A stretch of DNA of 64,000 nt from Paralithodes platypus (lineage: Eukaryota > Arthropoda > Malacostraca > Decapoda > Lithodidae): positions 38,932,215 through 38,996,214 of the forward strand of contig CM064523.1 of NCBI GenBank assembly GCA_032716605.1. The letters are read 5' to 3'. The position numbers and the translations under genes are program-made. Below the pieces are notes generated by a model. It made no database searches, was not told where the DNA came from, and worked only from the letters and a program-made list of their open reading frames with translations. Below, piece by piece: positions 31,800 to 43,562 of this stretch; position 1 is the first letter of the stretch, and the number at the start of each line of letters is the position of its first letter.

Positions 31800-32051
31800 C
31801 ACAGTAAAATATCCATCCACTAGAGAAGACTGCACATATACCTTGGCTAAAGGAACTGTCTCGAAACCTCCTACACCCTGAATGATTATACTACTGTTTA
31901 ATGAACAGTCCTCCCAATCGGGCAAAGCACTCTTGAGAAGCAGTGAATGAGCAGAGCCAGTGTCTCTGAGAATTTCAACAGGGGAAGTATCAGAAAATCC
32001 ACTGCGTGCTACAATGCCTCGAGAATCAAAGGGCAAGAAGGACTTGCACAT
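31800..32051 (-). pseudogene. Aspartic protease region of the LTR element
   Basis: The 317-codon frame 32051-31098 has VEILRDTGSAHSLLLKSALP (active-site DTG at about 31955-31965), IIIQGVGGFETVPLAKVYV and a second conserved block HLLLGNDLAGEKV (about 31740). The enzyme would process the Gag-Pol chain as a dimer. The frame continues without a stop into the first half of the integrase zinc domain, so protease and integrase are fused in one frame as in a pol polyprotein. Confidence 0.85.
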
Positions 32052-33440
32052 AGAAATCCCTCAGGGTTAATGGAAGAGGCCGTACTCATCACAGGTATAG
32101 GGGTAACTGAAGAAGAGCTAGGAGGGGATAATGGACTGCTAACCAGCACTGGAACAGGTTGAATTCTTGTTGCAGAATTATCATTACCCTGTTTATTCCT
32201 AAGCTTATGACAGTTGTTTACCGAGTGACCAAACTTTTTGCAATAACGGCAGTTTAATGAAGAGTTGTACCATCTAGCAGTGGATTCAGACTTACCAAAA
32301 CTACCTTTACCTGGGCTACGATTCTGATTCTTGGGTTTCGGTACAAAACCACTCCTGCCTGTCTGTTGAGTGCCACCCACAGTGGGACGAGAACCATTAA
32401 CTCCATTACTAGGTCTCTCCTCTCCTCTCCACCTGGACCTGAAAGAATACTCGCCATGAATCAATCTGTAATTCTCAGCTAATGTGGCCGTCTGAAATAA
32501 TGTCTTAGGTTCTCGCTCTTGTAAATGTAACCAAGCGGAGGCGGAACCTTGCGGAGAAACTCCTCAACAAACAATAACTGGCAGAGATCATCATAGGTAC
32601 TAACCAGACTCGACCTTACCCAATTTTTGAAGTTTTTGTCAAGTTGGTGAGCAAACTCAACATTTGTCTGCTTGTCCCCTCTACTTGCACTCCTAAATTT
32701 TTGTCTGTGAGTCTCGGGGATCACATCATAAATATCAAGGATAGGCTTTCTGAAAACATCATAGGCAAGACTTTCATCGGGTAACAAACTATATGTATCT
32801 TTTGCCCTTCCAACTAAAGCAGTCTGAGCCAGGAAAGTCCACTGACTCTCGGGCCAGTTAAGCTGTTTAGCAGTTCTCTCAAACAAAGAAAAAAAATCGT
32901 CAGGATCAGATTCATCAAACGTAGACACAAAGTCAATAGCCTTGCCCAAATGTATAGGTTTCCCTTGAGAATGTTCACCACCAGATTGGTCGGACCTTCT
33001 GTCACTCATAATTTTATTATGTTCCATTTCTTTTAACTTCACCTCCATCTCTGTTAATCGTACTTCACTCATGACTCTCTCGTGTTCTCTCTGTGCTTGA
33101 GCTTCCCTCTCCTCATGTTCTCTTTGTTCATTAGCGCTCTGGTTTCATGTTCTTGTTTCCTTTCTTCATGTTCTCTTTGAGCCTTCTTATCCTCAAATTC
33201 AAGCCTAAGTAATTCATTTGACATTACTTCAGGACACAGAGAATAAGCAGCCTCAGAGAGTATGTTCTTATTGACTAATTCAGTAATAACTAGTTTCCTG
33301 ATTCCCGCCTTTGTCATACTAGACTTATGAGGAACTGCATAATGTTCTGTCAATTTTAACCAGTCATCTTTCTTGATTCTAGACGTACTAAGAACACTTA
33401 AACTAGGAGCTTCAATAAATTTATCTAGGACAAATTCCAT
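32009..33440 (-). pseudogene. Gag of the LTR element with CCHC zinc knuckle
   Basis: It starts at 33440 with MEFVLDKFIEAPSLSVLST. The N-terminal part, a charged coiled-coil (EHEERKQEHETRAL), shifts frame at about 33070 into a capsid-like part (AIDFVSTFDESDPDDFFSLF, then RQKFRSASRGDKQTNVEFAH), and shifts again near 32560 into the nucleocapsid part. CRYCKKFGHSVNNC (about 32250-32210) is a standard CX2CX4HX4C knuckle for RNA binding. It stops or shifts near 32009-32051 into protease. The start follows the primer-binding site by about 160 bases. Confidence 0.85.
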
Positions 33441-33594
33441 GGCGGAGCAAACAAAGAAAACAAAGCTGAATATATACTTTCAACCTACTCTATATTACTC
33501 CCTCAAACACGAGAACACGAGCATGGTGAATAGTATTATACATTTGAAAAGGAAATTAATAAGGCATTAGCATCCAATACCACAAACCAGCAAC

Positions 33595-33616
33595 CGAATC
33601 CTGGTCACGGCACCAT
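33595..33616 (-). promoter_or_regulatory. tRNA primer-binding site of the LTR element
   Basis: On minus, a few bases after the LTR end (CGTAACA) comes TGGTGCCGTGACCAGG, complementary to a tRNA 3' end finishing CACGGCACCA. I cannot name the tRNA with confidence. Confidence 0.7.
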
Positions 33617-33620
33617 TTAA

Positions 33621-34665
33621 TGTTACGGTTTGGGGTTGAATCCATAACACTAAGGATGTATCTCTAGAATTAAGGTTAACTTGTCCTTAAACTATTAATT
33701 CTTAAAGTTAGTTATGAGGTATAAATGAAAGTATATAAATAAAGTATAACTGATAAAAGTAATAATTCAAATATCAAATATCCCAAGTTCTTAATTTATA
33801 ATTAGTAAACCCCACTCACAAATCAGTCACTGGTTTGTATGGTTAAGCCATAGTAAAGTAATTATGTTTTCAAATAAATTATGATATTCCTATTCCTATC
33901 AATTATTTATGAAGGGGGGTAGTTGTTTTAGTTTACGCAATAAAGATATAAATGGTAAAGTTCAAAGGCTCTGGGAAAATTATATGAACATTTATTTACA
34001 CTATAAACACAAACAACAATTAATCTGAAGTAACATAATTTAGATATAATTTGATATGTTAAGAGATCCAAAAATAGTTATTCACATCTATAAATAATAG
34101 TTCTCAACAGAAATAGTGAGGACAAATAAATCCGACCAATCTTTACACTATCGGAACACAAGACAAACCCAACTAACACACAATTCCTAATAGCCTAACT
34201 AAAGATGGCCAAAATATAAACAAAACTTAGCTGAGAAATACAGAGGTCATGGCGAAAACTATATATAAATCCAGGCAGAAGGTAGTGGTAGATCCTGTCT
34301 CGTCACACTGTAGGTAACAACTGCCTACTCTTCCAATATCCTGGTACCTCGTCACCTTGTAATGGTTAACAAACATACAAACACACACACTGGGCCGGCC
34401 CACAGTCATACAAGAACGAAAGGAAACTCACACAACCAGAAAGGAAACGCCACGAACCTCAATGAACCACTAGGAACAAAACCATGAATGACATAACAAA
34501 ACATACTGGTCCAGCTCTAATTGTCTCAACTAGGTTTCATGAATACAATATATACACTAAACAAACTAATGAACCCGAACACAATGAACATGGGTGGTAT
34601 TCACAAATACAAATCTTTCCAGTAACATGTACAATTGTACAGTTGGACCCCAAAATACCAGTACA
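33621..34665 (-). repeat. 5' LTR of the LTR element, uninterrupted
   Basis: About 1,045 bases beginning TGTTACGGTTTGGGG on plus and ending CCAGTACA. It serves as the empty-site reference for the TIR transposon in the other LTR. It differs from it by a missing 17-base segment near 34085 and an 8-base extra ACAATTGT near 34630. A promoter is expected here by family, but none was located. Confidence 0.9.
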
Positions 34666-34882
34666 TAATATTGATAACATATATGCAGTTAGATGGGGGT
34701 GTGGTAGACTCTAGGACAGCCAGGCTAGCCTTATGGGGAAATAAATACGATAATACCATTTCACTATACAATATATTATATATCGATTGAGATTTGGAAT
34801 ATTTCGTATAGAGCATTTTAGGCTTAGAATAACTTGTTATATAGTTCCCAAAGTTATGCCCTTTCCTCCTTGGACACCCTGC
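34666..34882 (-). mobile_element. Right half of the split mariner-like MITE
   Basis: CAGTTAGATGGGGGTGTGGT, CTAGGACAGCCAGGCTAGCC, GAGCATTTTAGGCTTAGAAT and the end TTTCCTCCTTGGACACCCTG match, inverted, 51971-52330. The terminus CAGGGTGTCC (reverse complement) is followed on plus by CATACA rather than a clean TA. Confidence 0.75.
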
Positions 34883-35290
34883 ATACATTGTATCAACTTT
34901 AACATCGACCCCAATATTTCACCATAAAGACCATGAAATTATCTGGCAATTATGGGAAGTGTGTTGGACTTGAACCAGAGACCTTGACCTTGGTGACCCT
35001 CGGAGAACTGGTAATCCCATGCCAGGGTTCCTGCCAGATCCGTTTTTATCCATATCATAGGGAGAGGAGTCGTCCACAATTGGATTGAATTGGGAACATT
35101 CCGTCGAACACCCAAAGCTATCCCGCCATGAGAAGTGGGAAACATTGTTGTCTTTCGAAGATGAGTCGTTTTAGCTTGAGGCGGCCCAATGGAACGGTCA
35201 GTTGAACCCAGTTGAGCATGCCTATCATTGATTCCCACTGACAATGTGTTACAGGGCGGCTGTGTAGGACCAGGAACCCTCGGAAAAGTT
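34883..35290. other. No recognisable feature
   Basis: Unassigned sequence. A minus frame of 101 codons (34939-35244) has no motif. Confidence 0.4.
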
Positions 35291-35299
35291 ATGAACGTA

Positions 35300-37280
35300 T
35301 TACAGAGGTAATCTTCTTGGGCATGGAGGCATTTATTCCATTTGTTATTCTCAGATTAATGCAAAAGAATCTTGGTTTACTCAAGCTTGTTCTACTTCTG
35401 TCCGCAATAAGAAGGAAGCATTCAAATAGTACCGTCGCCTTCTAACTCTAGGATCTCATTTTTCCTGTTTCTACCTGGAATCAAGCCAAAATAGGTCTTC
35501 AACTTGCCAAACACTCTTTCATCAATAATACATGCACAGAATTATCCACCTCCAGCTCTTCCCAAGTTTTCTTACATCTAGCCAAAATCCTCTTCAACAA
35601 TTTCTCCTCCTCGTCTTTTACCTCCCCTTTTCCATTCTGATGGCACAACCATCACTTCTTCCTGTAACATACCTGAACTCTTCGCCCAAACTTTCTCTAA
35701 AAACTCCACCTTGGATGATTCCGGTGCTATTCCTCCCTCTCCACTCCCCTCTCTCATACTTATGCCTAATATCCTAATAATTTCTAAAGATATGCCTTCT
35801 ACCCTCCCTGGGCTTAATACTAAGAAGGTGTATGGACCGGATGGTGTTCCTCTAGTTATTCTAATAAACTGGTGCTTCCGTGCTGACTCCCAGCTTAGGC
35901 GAAGTCTTCTGTCTCTGTCTCTCCTCTAACGTCTTATATTCTTGCTGGACGTTTGCCCTCATTCGACCTGACAGATCTCAACCATCCAATTGCTTTAATT
36001 TCTTGCATATCAAAAGTTGTTGAAACTCTTCTTACTTCAACATTTCTTATGCATTTCTTTTCTCATAATCCATTCACAGATCGCCAGTATGGCTTCCTTA
36101 ATTAAGGGTCGCCCTATCTGGCCATCTTCTTTCATATCTTACTAACTCTTGGTCATCCTCCTTTCCGAACTTTGGTGAGACATTTTAGATTGCGCTAGAG
36201 ATATCAAAGGCGTGCAATAGGGTCTGGTAGTAGAGACTGGTACAAATCTCTAATTTATAAACTACCCTCCTTCGGTATCTATCCCCCCATATGTGCCTTT
36301 ATCTCCAATATCCTTTCTGGCTGTTCCATAGCTTCGGTTGTGGACAGCCAGCATTCACTTCTTCAACCTATCAACCCCGATGTACCTCAGGGTTCTGGCC
36401 TATCTCCGGTTATCTCTCTAATATTCATTAATGATCTTCTCAACTGTACCTCCACTCCAATCCATTCATAAGCTGATGACTCTAATTAGTTTTTTAGAAT
36501 GCTCCACCATGCAATCACACAAAACCTCACATGATGAAGCAATAGCACACTTATCTTCTGACCTATCAACCATTTCCAATTGGGGCAGAGAAAATCTTGC
36601 TACTTTCAATGCTTCCAAAACCAAATGTCTTCATTTATCTACCCGTCAAGAACTCCCACAGGGTTATCCCTTATATTTCAACATTACACAAATCAACCCT
36701 TCATCATCTCTCACTATTCTCGGTGTCTCTTTCTCTTCTGATTTATCTTGGAAAAAAAACACCACTCTTGCTAAGACATCTTTCCAGAAGCTGAGCATGT
36801 CCAATCGCCTCTGTGTTTTATTCCCCTGCATAGCTTCTTGTTCTGCACAGTGCATCCATGCATTGAGTATTGTTTGCATGTGTGGATAAGATCTTCTCGC
36901 ACATCATTTCTAGACAAAGTAGAAAAGAAAGCCTTTTATCTCATTAACTCACGTCCACTCACCAATTCTTTGCAGTCACTCTCTCTTCGCCGCAATGTTA
37001 CATCGCTCTCACCTATTCTACCGCTATTACAATAATCAGTGTTCCTCAGAGCTCTCTCAGTGTATACAACCACCTCTTCGTAGAGCAGTACCACCCGTCT
37101 TGCAACACAATCCCACCGCTTCTCTGTGCAACTCTCCAACCCAAGAGTGAAACGTTTTTCTCAGTCTTTCTTCTAATCAACAGCTGAGCTATAGAACTCT
37201 CTTCCAGAATCAGTCTTTCCTTCTTCCTATGACTAAATTGTTTCAAATTCCGTGTGTCCAGGCATTTTGGCTCGAACGTC
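35300..37280 (+). pseudogene. Jockey-like LINE, second half of ORF2, decayed
   Basis: Plus-strand pieces in order: a linker rich in Ser/Pro, VYGPDGVPLVIL (about 35830-35865), the HNPFTDRQYGF-type block (about 36070-36095), the GxSxxVVDSQHS and PEGSGLSPVISLIFINDLLN-type blocks (about 36330-36440), the catalytic box, and SLTILGVSFSSDLSWKKN (about 36705-36760), HALSIVCMCG / HPCIEYCLHVW (about 36850-36890), LRRNVTSL and LPMTKLFQIPCVQAF (about 37225-37265). At 36469-36480 the YADD tyrosine is replaced by a stop (TAA then GCTGATGAC). Many frame changes; inactive. It is the same family as 18470-18890. Confidence 0.75.
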
Positions 37281-37489
37281 CCTTGATTTTGTCCCTGTCA
37301 CTCTTTCAACTCTGGGGGAAGCATTTGCTACAGGCAGTTCTGCCTTTTGTCTTCCTCACTCACATAGAAACACAAAACAAAAACAAAAATATAGTATCGT
37401 CGTGTCAAGGTATGGAACACTTTACCATCTTAAATAAGATATAAATTCATTTTAGCTGATTTCAAGAAATGCCTTAATGGGAGGTATAT

Positions 37490-37785
37490 GTTTTTTTCTG
37501 GACCCCCATCTCCCTCATACTTAGTCCCATTAATTATGATATTTCAAGACGTTTGTCCCATTAATTTAGCGATTTTATGACATTTCGCCCCATTTCTTTG
37601 TCAATACTAAGACCTTTCGTGCAATTTAAGTGTCGACTTGTTTTTCCTCGCGAGGATAGCGAGCTTGTATTATAGCACAAACCGACCTTATTATTTTCTT
37701 TTGAAAAATTTACACATTTATCTTGAAGGGGGGTATTGGGGGTTTTATTTTAAGCTTGATAGAGGTCTAGGGAGCAAACTAAAAC
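37490..37785 (+). repeat. Dispersed repeat D2, copy 2
   Basis: It matches 24295-24570 in order: TTAGTCCCATTAATTATGAT, three 30-bp TTAAGAC-type subunits, GATAGCGAGCTTGTATTATA, GGGGTATTGGGGG and AAGCTTGATAGAGGTC. It follows a jockey-like 3' end here but not at 24295, so the link is unclear. Confidence 0.7.
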
Positions 37786-39115
37786 AATATACAGTATATC
37801 AACATTTAAACAATGACAGTAAATAATAAAAAATCTTCCCTTAAGATTTCCCTATTGACCAAATACAGTAGCCAATAAGCTGGCAATCAAGTGGTAAAAA
37901 AAGTGGTCTTGTGAAAATATGTTTATATTTTGTTCCCCCAAATTTGTTATACTTAATAATTGTTTATGACATTTATAAAACAAATTTGTAGTGTGTGTTT
38001 TTGTTTTGTTTAGCCACCAAAAACCAACTTTTGCCATAGCAATTATATAAATATTTATTTTGTAAGTAAGCAATGTTCATATGTGTGTAGAAACTCATTC
38101 GAGCACCTAACTACGATGTACCTTATGAAAATGGAGAATACACCAAAGATGAAGTACAAATGAGTAATGCCCTCAATACATTCTTTGCATCACTTTTTAC
38201 AACAGAAGACCTCAGTGATATCCCTACACCATCGCCGATTCAGATTGATGTTCTAAGCAATATCACCGTTACAGAGAGAGAAGTATTGAATTGTTTAGAT
38301 AATCTCAAGGTAAATATAACGCCTGGACCTGATACAATCTCACCTAGAGTCCGAAAGGAAGCTAAGGATGAGCTCTCCAAACCACTGACATTGCTATTCA
38401 ATAAATCCTTGTAGTCTGGAACTATGCCTGATCAGTAGAAGCTAGCCAACGTAACACCTATATTAAAAAAAGGCAGCAAATCCCTACCCAGTAACTATCG
38501 TCCAATTAGCTTAATAACCTCAGTTGTATGTAAAATGTTAGAAACACTCATAAGAGACAGACTCGTATATCACTTAGAGGAAAATAACATACTTAAAGAT
38601 ACTCAATACAGCTTTCGTAAAAAACGTTCCTGTTTAACAAACCTCTTAGACTTCTTCCACGATATCCTCAATCTCTACGATGAGAGTAAAGCTGTAGATA
38701 TTATATACCTTGATTTTCAAAAGGCCTTTGACAAAGTTCCCCACAAACGTTTACTTCTAAAACTAAAAGCGCATGGAATACAAGACGGTGTGTTGAAATG
38801 GATAGAAAGTTGGCTCAGCGACAGAAAGCAAAGAGTAGTCATAAACGGTAAGGCATCTAAATGGACCAATGCAAGTAGCGGGGTACCCCAGGGATCGGTA
38901 CTAGGACCAATTATCTTTCTAATTTACATCAACGACATAGATGAGGGTCTCACCTGTACAATCTCAAAATTTGCTGACGATACGAAAATTGCAAATAGCG
39001 TACTCTCAAAAGAACAAGTTGACGATATGCAACACAATCTAGATAAATTGTCATGTTGGGCCCAAATTTGGCAAATGAGTTTCAATGCGGATAAATGTAA
39101 AGTACTACATATTGG

Positions 39116-41689
39116 CAGTGGTGGGCACAGCTAACCGAAAAGTTAGCTGAGATAACCGCTAATCAGATAACTTAAAACGTTAGCTTCGATAACGATAATT
39201 CGCTAAATTGCTTAAGAAATTAGTGGTAGCTAACGATAACCGTTAACAGCTAACTTTTATCTTATGAATTTAGCATTTGTTTTATGTTTTCCCTCTAAAA
39301 CCCTTAAACACAGACCTAAAAAGCTAACACTATAATATGCTGTAGGTTGTAGTTGTGCCTTACTGCTTAGACATAGCTTTCCAAAACATAAGCTAAAAGA
39401 ATCATAAAATGCCAAGATCAGATGATTAATGAATGTGCATGTGCATCCTGTTGTACATAAATAATGATATGAACAAATGAAATAAGCATTAGCTTACAAT
39501 CAAATGTATTTACATACATTAATACAAAACTGTTCAGAATTACTACTGCATCACAATATTTACGGACACTTAATCGAAATTAAATTAAAATATATTAGCG
39601 AATAGCTAAAATTAAAATGTTTCTCCTGTGAGTTATGTACAACAGTGTCTGTATGCTATATCATAACAACGATAAGATATTACTAGATAGTAAATAATAT
39701 AACAAATATAGTATTTATGATTGATTAATTATGATTATGACTTATTACTCATGAGCTATGTAACGACACTTCTGTCGAATATAGTTTGTTTTTATTGAGT
39801 TAGATAGGTATAGACAGTAGAACACAATCAATAAGCTTAACCCCTTCAGCACCATGATGCCCGCTTACCTCTGAATTTAAATTGAGTAATCTAGGTTAGG
39901 TTAGGTTGATCTAGATTAAAAAGAATGGAATCGGCTTTCTTTTGAGTTTTGACACACTTTGTTAGGTTAGTTGGTTAGGTTGAATTTCAGTTGTTCATTT
40001 AATGTTATGTGTTTTACTGTTTTTACCCCTCAGTTTCCCTCATCCTTATAGCCCTGTCTATCAGTGCCATGTTTAAAATCGAAAAATAACGGATAAATAT
40101 GCAATTCCCATTGCTCTGCTAATGATCACAAACAATTAGAACACCCTAAAAAGTTTCAAAATGTATAAAGAAATAGGAATATAATTTCATAAACTTGATA
40201 TCGACTTGTTAATCTTGGTTATTTTATCTGGATAGGTTAGATTAATATAGGTTTGGCAAGGTTAAGTTAGGTTAATCTGGTTAGGTTAATCTGGTTAGGT
40301 TACGTTAATCTAGGTTAGTTTGGGTTGATGTGCTTTGGATAGCCTACAGTATTTTAATATAAAAACAAATATTAATATATGAATAAATAACATAAATATA
40401 ATAAAATTACCTTAGTGCTTAAGTGGATACCTCACCAGCCAGTAGTCAAAACAATAAAAACTATTCCAATATATAGTAGTCTAGCTATTCAAAACATATT
40501 TCAGTACTACTCTACACTCGGTCAATCGCCCTGTAAAACTCAACACACACACACACGCGCAAATATAAGTATATAACAATAAAATATATAACACAAATAT
40601 AAACCCAGATAGATGCCTCCACAATGGTGACTGGACGACTTGGCCCATGGGACAACTCGGCTCGGACGGCTCGGCCCACTTTTGGACAACTCGGCCACGA
40701 CGGCGAGACAACTCGGCCCATTATTTGAGACAGCTCGGCCCCATGTTTTGCTATGGGGCAATATGACGAGACTAGTCAGGATATAGGATGGGGAGAGCTA
40801 GGTGGAAGGTTTATGGCGTGTGTGTAATGTGGGCGAAATGTTCGTTTATTGTATAATTATGTCATAGGCTAGTTCTCTCGATTCATAATGTGTAGGTTAG
40901 GTTAGGTTAGGTTAGGTTAATTACGAGTTGTCTCGTAATTAACACGGGGCCGAGCTGTCTCGTTTTTACTGGGCCGAGCTGTATCGCCGTGGGCCGAGCT
41001 GTCCTGGCCGAGCTGTCCCGTGGGCCGAGTAGTGTAGCATTCCTCAACAATCTATGGTAAACTTTTGAAAATGTAAATGTAATTTTTCTGTAGCGAATTT
41101 CTCAAGTCGGCGCTAGGTTCACAACACTTAATAAAACCAAAAATAGTTGTACAAGTCAATCAAGAGTCACGTCTAGAGTTATGAAAGTATGAGTCGTCAC
41201 TCATCAGTCAATGACTCAATAATAATGTATGCTGTCACGGTAACCACTAACATTCACTCCTGGTAGCGGTAGGCCTACTAATACGCTTGCCTGCCTGCCT
41301 AGGACTGAACAGGAGACGAAACACCTGGAGGCACTGGAGAGAGACTGCAGCAACAAAGAAGGAAGGAAAAACAAATACAAAATAAACAAAATAAAAGATA
41401 TATTGAACACAAATTCAATTAATGAATGTTGCAATTATATACTCACATAAGTAGGTGAAATTTTAGGGTTTGCAAACGTTTTTGACCAATACACGATTTT
41501 GTTTTGTTTTATCAGTGAATGCACATTATCGTTATCGGACTTACAGTTAGCGGTAGTAAATTTAGCGGAAGCTAATCGGTCCACTAACGATTTTCGAAGT
41601 TACCTGTAGCTTAAAAGCTAACCAGCTAACGAAAAATTTAGCTTCGCTATTAGCTGTTAGCTGATTAGCGGAAACCGTGCCCACCACTG
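39116..41689. mobile_element. hAT-type non-autonomous element, 2574 bp
   Basis: It starts CAGTGGTGGGCAC and ends GTGCCCACCACTG. It is flanked by CATATTGG (39108-39115) and CATATCGG (41690-41697), an 8-bp duplication with one change. Copy B of the LINE has the empty site CATATCGG once (about 47265). CAGTG-type ends and 8-bp duplication are hAT hallmarks. Subterminal DNA (39125-39260, 41520-41670) is dense in GCTAAC and TTAGC words in both orientations, as expected for transposase-binding arrays. No transposase frame. Confidence 0.9.
40620..41035. repeat. Opposed arrays of GACAACTCGGCCC around TTAGG repeats
   Basis: 40625-40745 has about seven degenerate GAC(A/G)(A/G)CTCGGCCCA words. 40940-41030 has about six in reverse orientation (GGGCCGAGCTGTC). 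Between them lie five TTAGG units (40893-40919) and a perfect 11-bp palindrome with a 4-base loop (40917-40942). All sit inside the hAT-type element. Confidence 0.85.
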
Positions 41690-42599
41690 CATATCGGATA
41701 CCTAAATGAGAAAGCAAACTATTCGATGAATGGCACTCAGCTTAAGAATGTAAACAGAGAAACCGATCTGGGAGTAACAATATCGAGTAACATAAAACCG
41801 AGTCAACAATGTTCAGAAGTTGTTAAGAAGGCAAACAAAATAATGGGCTTTATAGGCAGGTCATTTGAGCATAAATCCAAAGAAGTTATCCTAACCCTTT
41901 ACAATTCCTTAGTCCGCCCTCTTCTGGAATACTGCATTCAATCCTGGTGCCCTTATTACCAAAAAGATATAAACAAGCTAGAACTCAACGTAGAGTTACC
42001 AAAATGATACCTAGCCTAAAGAACAAACAATACGAAGAGCGTCTTAGAGAATTAAATATATTTCCTTTAACCCAGCGCAGATTAAGAGGTGACTTAATTC
42101 AAGTGTTCAAAATCATCAAAAGCATCGACAATATGAACTGTAGTAAGTACTTCACTATCGACCAATCTAATTACACGCGGGGAAACGGTTACAAAATTAT
42201 TGGTAAATCTTTTAACTCACACGAATCTAAGAATTTCTTCTTCAATCGAGTTGTCAACTTGTGGAATGGGCTTCCCCGAGACGTTATAGACTGCAGCACC
42301 GTTGATTCATTTAAACTCCGCCTAGACAAATATCTCGCATCAAACCCACGACTGAGACTGACTGCGTTTGTAAATGAATAACTATATTTTATCCTCCCCT
42401 CAGTTACTAACCTATTTGTCCCCTACTAACTTCCTAATCCTGCCACGGACATTAGTTCCCTTTTCAATGTTCCCTTACCCACTCTAAACCAATGTTTGGA
42501 CACTTGATCCTCAGTGGTTTGCAGGACAAGCAGCCTAGAAGGGTCACTAGACCTGTTGTTGCTTGATTTCCTTTGTACTCCTTTGTACTACCTTTTAAG

Positions 42600-43560
42600 A
42601 GAGCTTCGTGCTCTCAGAGGGCTAAGCCATAATATTACCTTTTGGGGTAATGTTTATCTCTCTGTATCACATTATATGTATACATTTAAATTTAAATTTC
42701 AAATGTTTAGTTTAGTGCATCACATATGTGATGAAACCCAAGTATTGCACATTTCTCAGGGATTAATAATGTAATGGTATAGATTTTGATGATAGTGACA
42801 TATTGTGTCTTTATTCTACTTGACCTAATACCATTCATCCTATAAAATAATTGCCAACCGACTACAGCCCTCTGTGAGTTCCATACCGATCTATCTATTG
42901 CCAGACACCTTGATACCAGAGGCGGTGGCCATGAAGGAAACTCCTTCATTGTGTGAATTCGTTCGATTTTCTAGTTTGTTTTCGGGGGAGGATTACAAGA
43001 ATAATATCCCATTGTTGTGTATAGTGTGTGGGGGTGCATGTGAAGTGTTATCATATTGTTATAATCAGTGTGATCATGATGATCGGTTGCTAGCATTCAC
43101 ATTGTATAAGCAACACCGGTCGACTGCATCTCTGGTGTCCGCCAATGTAGAGAGGCAATGGGGGTGAGTGTCAAATATCAATCGCCCAGTGGAGCGAGCC
43201 TCCCGGGGTATACCTTGGGAAGAAAATAAACGACAGTAATAGCAAAATTACTGTTGGGAGAATATAACCTGGGAAGGTAGAATAGGGTATACACAGAACA
43301 TACAATAATTAAAGCTGAAAGGAATGAAAACATGTGGTGAAAACAGCTATAATTAAAACTTAGGTGAGTAAGTGAGTGAGTGAGAGAGAGAAAGATAGAG
43401 AGAGGTGCGAGGGGGGGGGGGGGGGGGTGATAGAAGTGCAGGTATAGCCATATATTTGAGGGTCCATATTTCATAGTGGTCAATGCTCATAAATGTTATT
43501 AAACTGTTTTAGTATCACACATGTATAAACACCAATGGTAAGATAATATGATAGCATCAA
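42600..43560. other. No host gene; one LINE tail remnant and simple repeats
   Basis: 42889-42950 on minus is the 3' end of the RTE-like LINE (CTATCTATTGCCAGACACCT then GGCGGTGGCCATGAAGGAAA, compare the inverse of 4420-4460). The 97-codon plus frame over it (42874-43167) is therefore not a gene start. (GTGA)n and a long G run lie at 43360-43430. Confidence 0.6.
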
Positions 43561-43562
43561 TC

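Larger units (their letters stand above)
25958..34665 (-). mobile_element. Ty3/gypsy-group LTR retrotransposon with integrase before reverse transcriptase (Gmr1-like order)
   Basis: Two long terminal repeats (25958-28556, interrupted, and 33621-34665) enclose gag, protease, integrase, RT and RNase H in that order on the minus strand. Sequence motifs are Ty3/gypsy type: a CX2CX4HX4C knuckle, YLDD in RT and GPY-type IN C-terminus. The integrase-first order is like Ty1/copia, and such an order is known in the Gmr1 group of Ty3/gypsy elements. The LTRs differ at only about ten positions plus one 17-base and one 8-base gap over 1.05 kb, which points to a young insertion. Frames are broken mostly at homopolymers. 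Confidence 0.85.
38160..42381 (+). pseudogene. RT of CR1-like LINE copy A (interrupted)
   Basis: LINE reverse transcriptase. Part 1: LNTFFASLFTTEDLSDIP, then a block ending GPDTISPRV, TPILKKGSKSLPSNYRPIS, LDFQKAFDKVPHKRL, SGVPQGSVLGPIIFLIYIND and the catalytic FADDT (38970-38984). Part 2 after the insertion: ETDLGVTISSNIKPSQQCSE, YNSLVRPLLEYCIQSWCPYY, RVTKMIPSL, RRLRGDLIQVFKIIKSID and FFFNRVVNLWNGLPRDVI. There are stops at 38412 and 38436 and one frame change near 41985. Otherwise the residues are well kept, and the DNA is about as close to copy B as two recent family members. Confidence 0.9.
38100..42592 (+). mobile_element. CR1-like LINE, copy A, split by a hAT-type element
   Basis: The RT spans 38160-39115 and 41690-42381; the two halves join at CATATYGG. 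The 3' end is CCTTTGTACTCCTTTGTACT (42573-42592), a short tandem terminus with no poly(A), as is usual for the CR1 group. The same terminus ends copy B at about 48178. The start near 38100 lies within the linker before RT, so the copy is 5'-truncated. Confidence 0.85.

Noticed and set aside
39838..39870. Third TTAA MITE starting CTTAACCCCTTCAGCACC
   Set aside because: No matching inverted end was found within the following kilobases, so it stays a single suggestive end.
42874..43167. Possible small host gene (97 codons)
   Set aside because: Its start overlaps an antisense 3' tail of the RTE-like LINE, and the rest has no motif.
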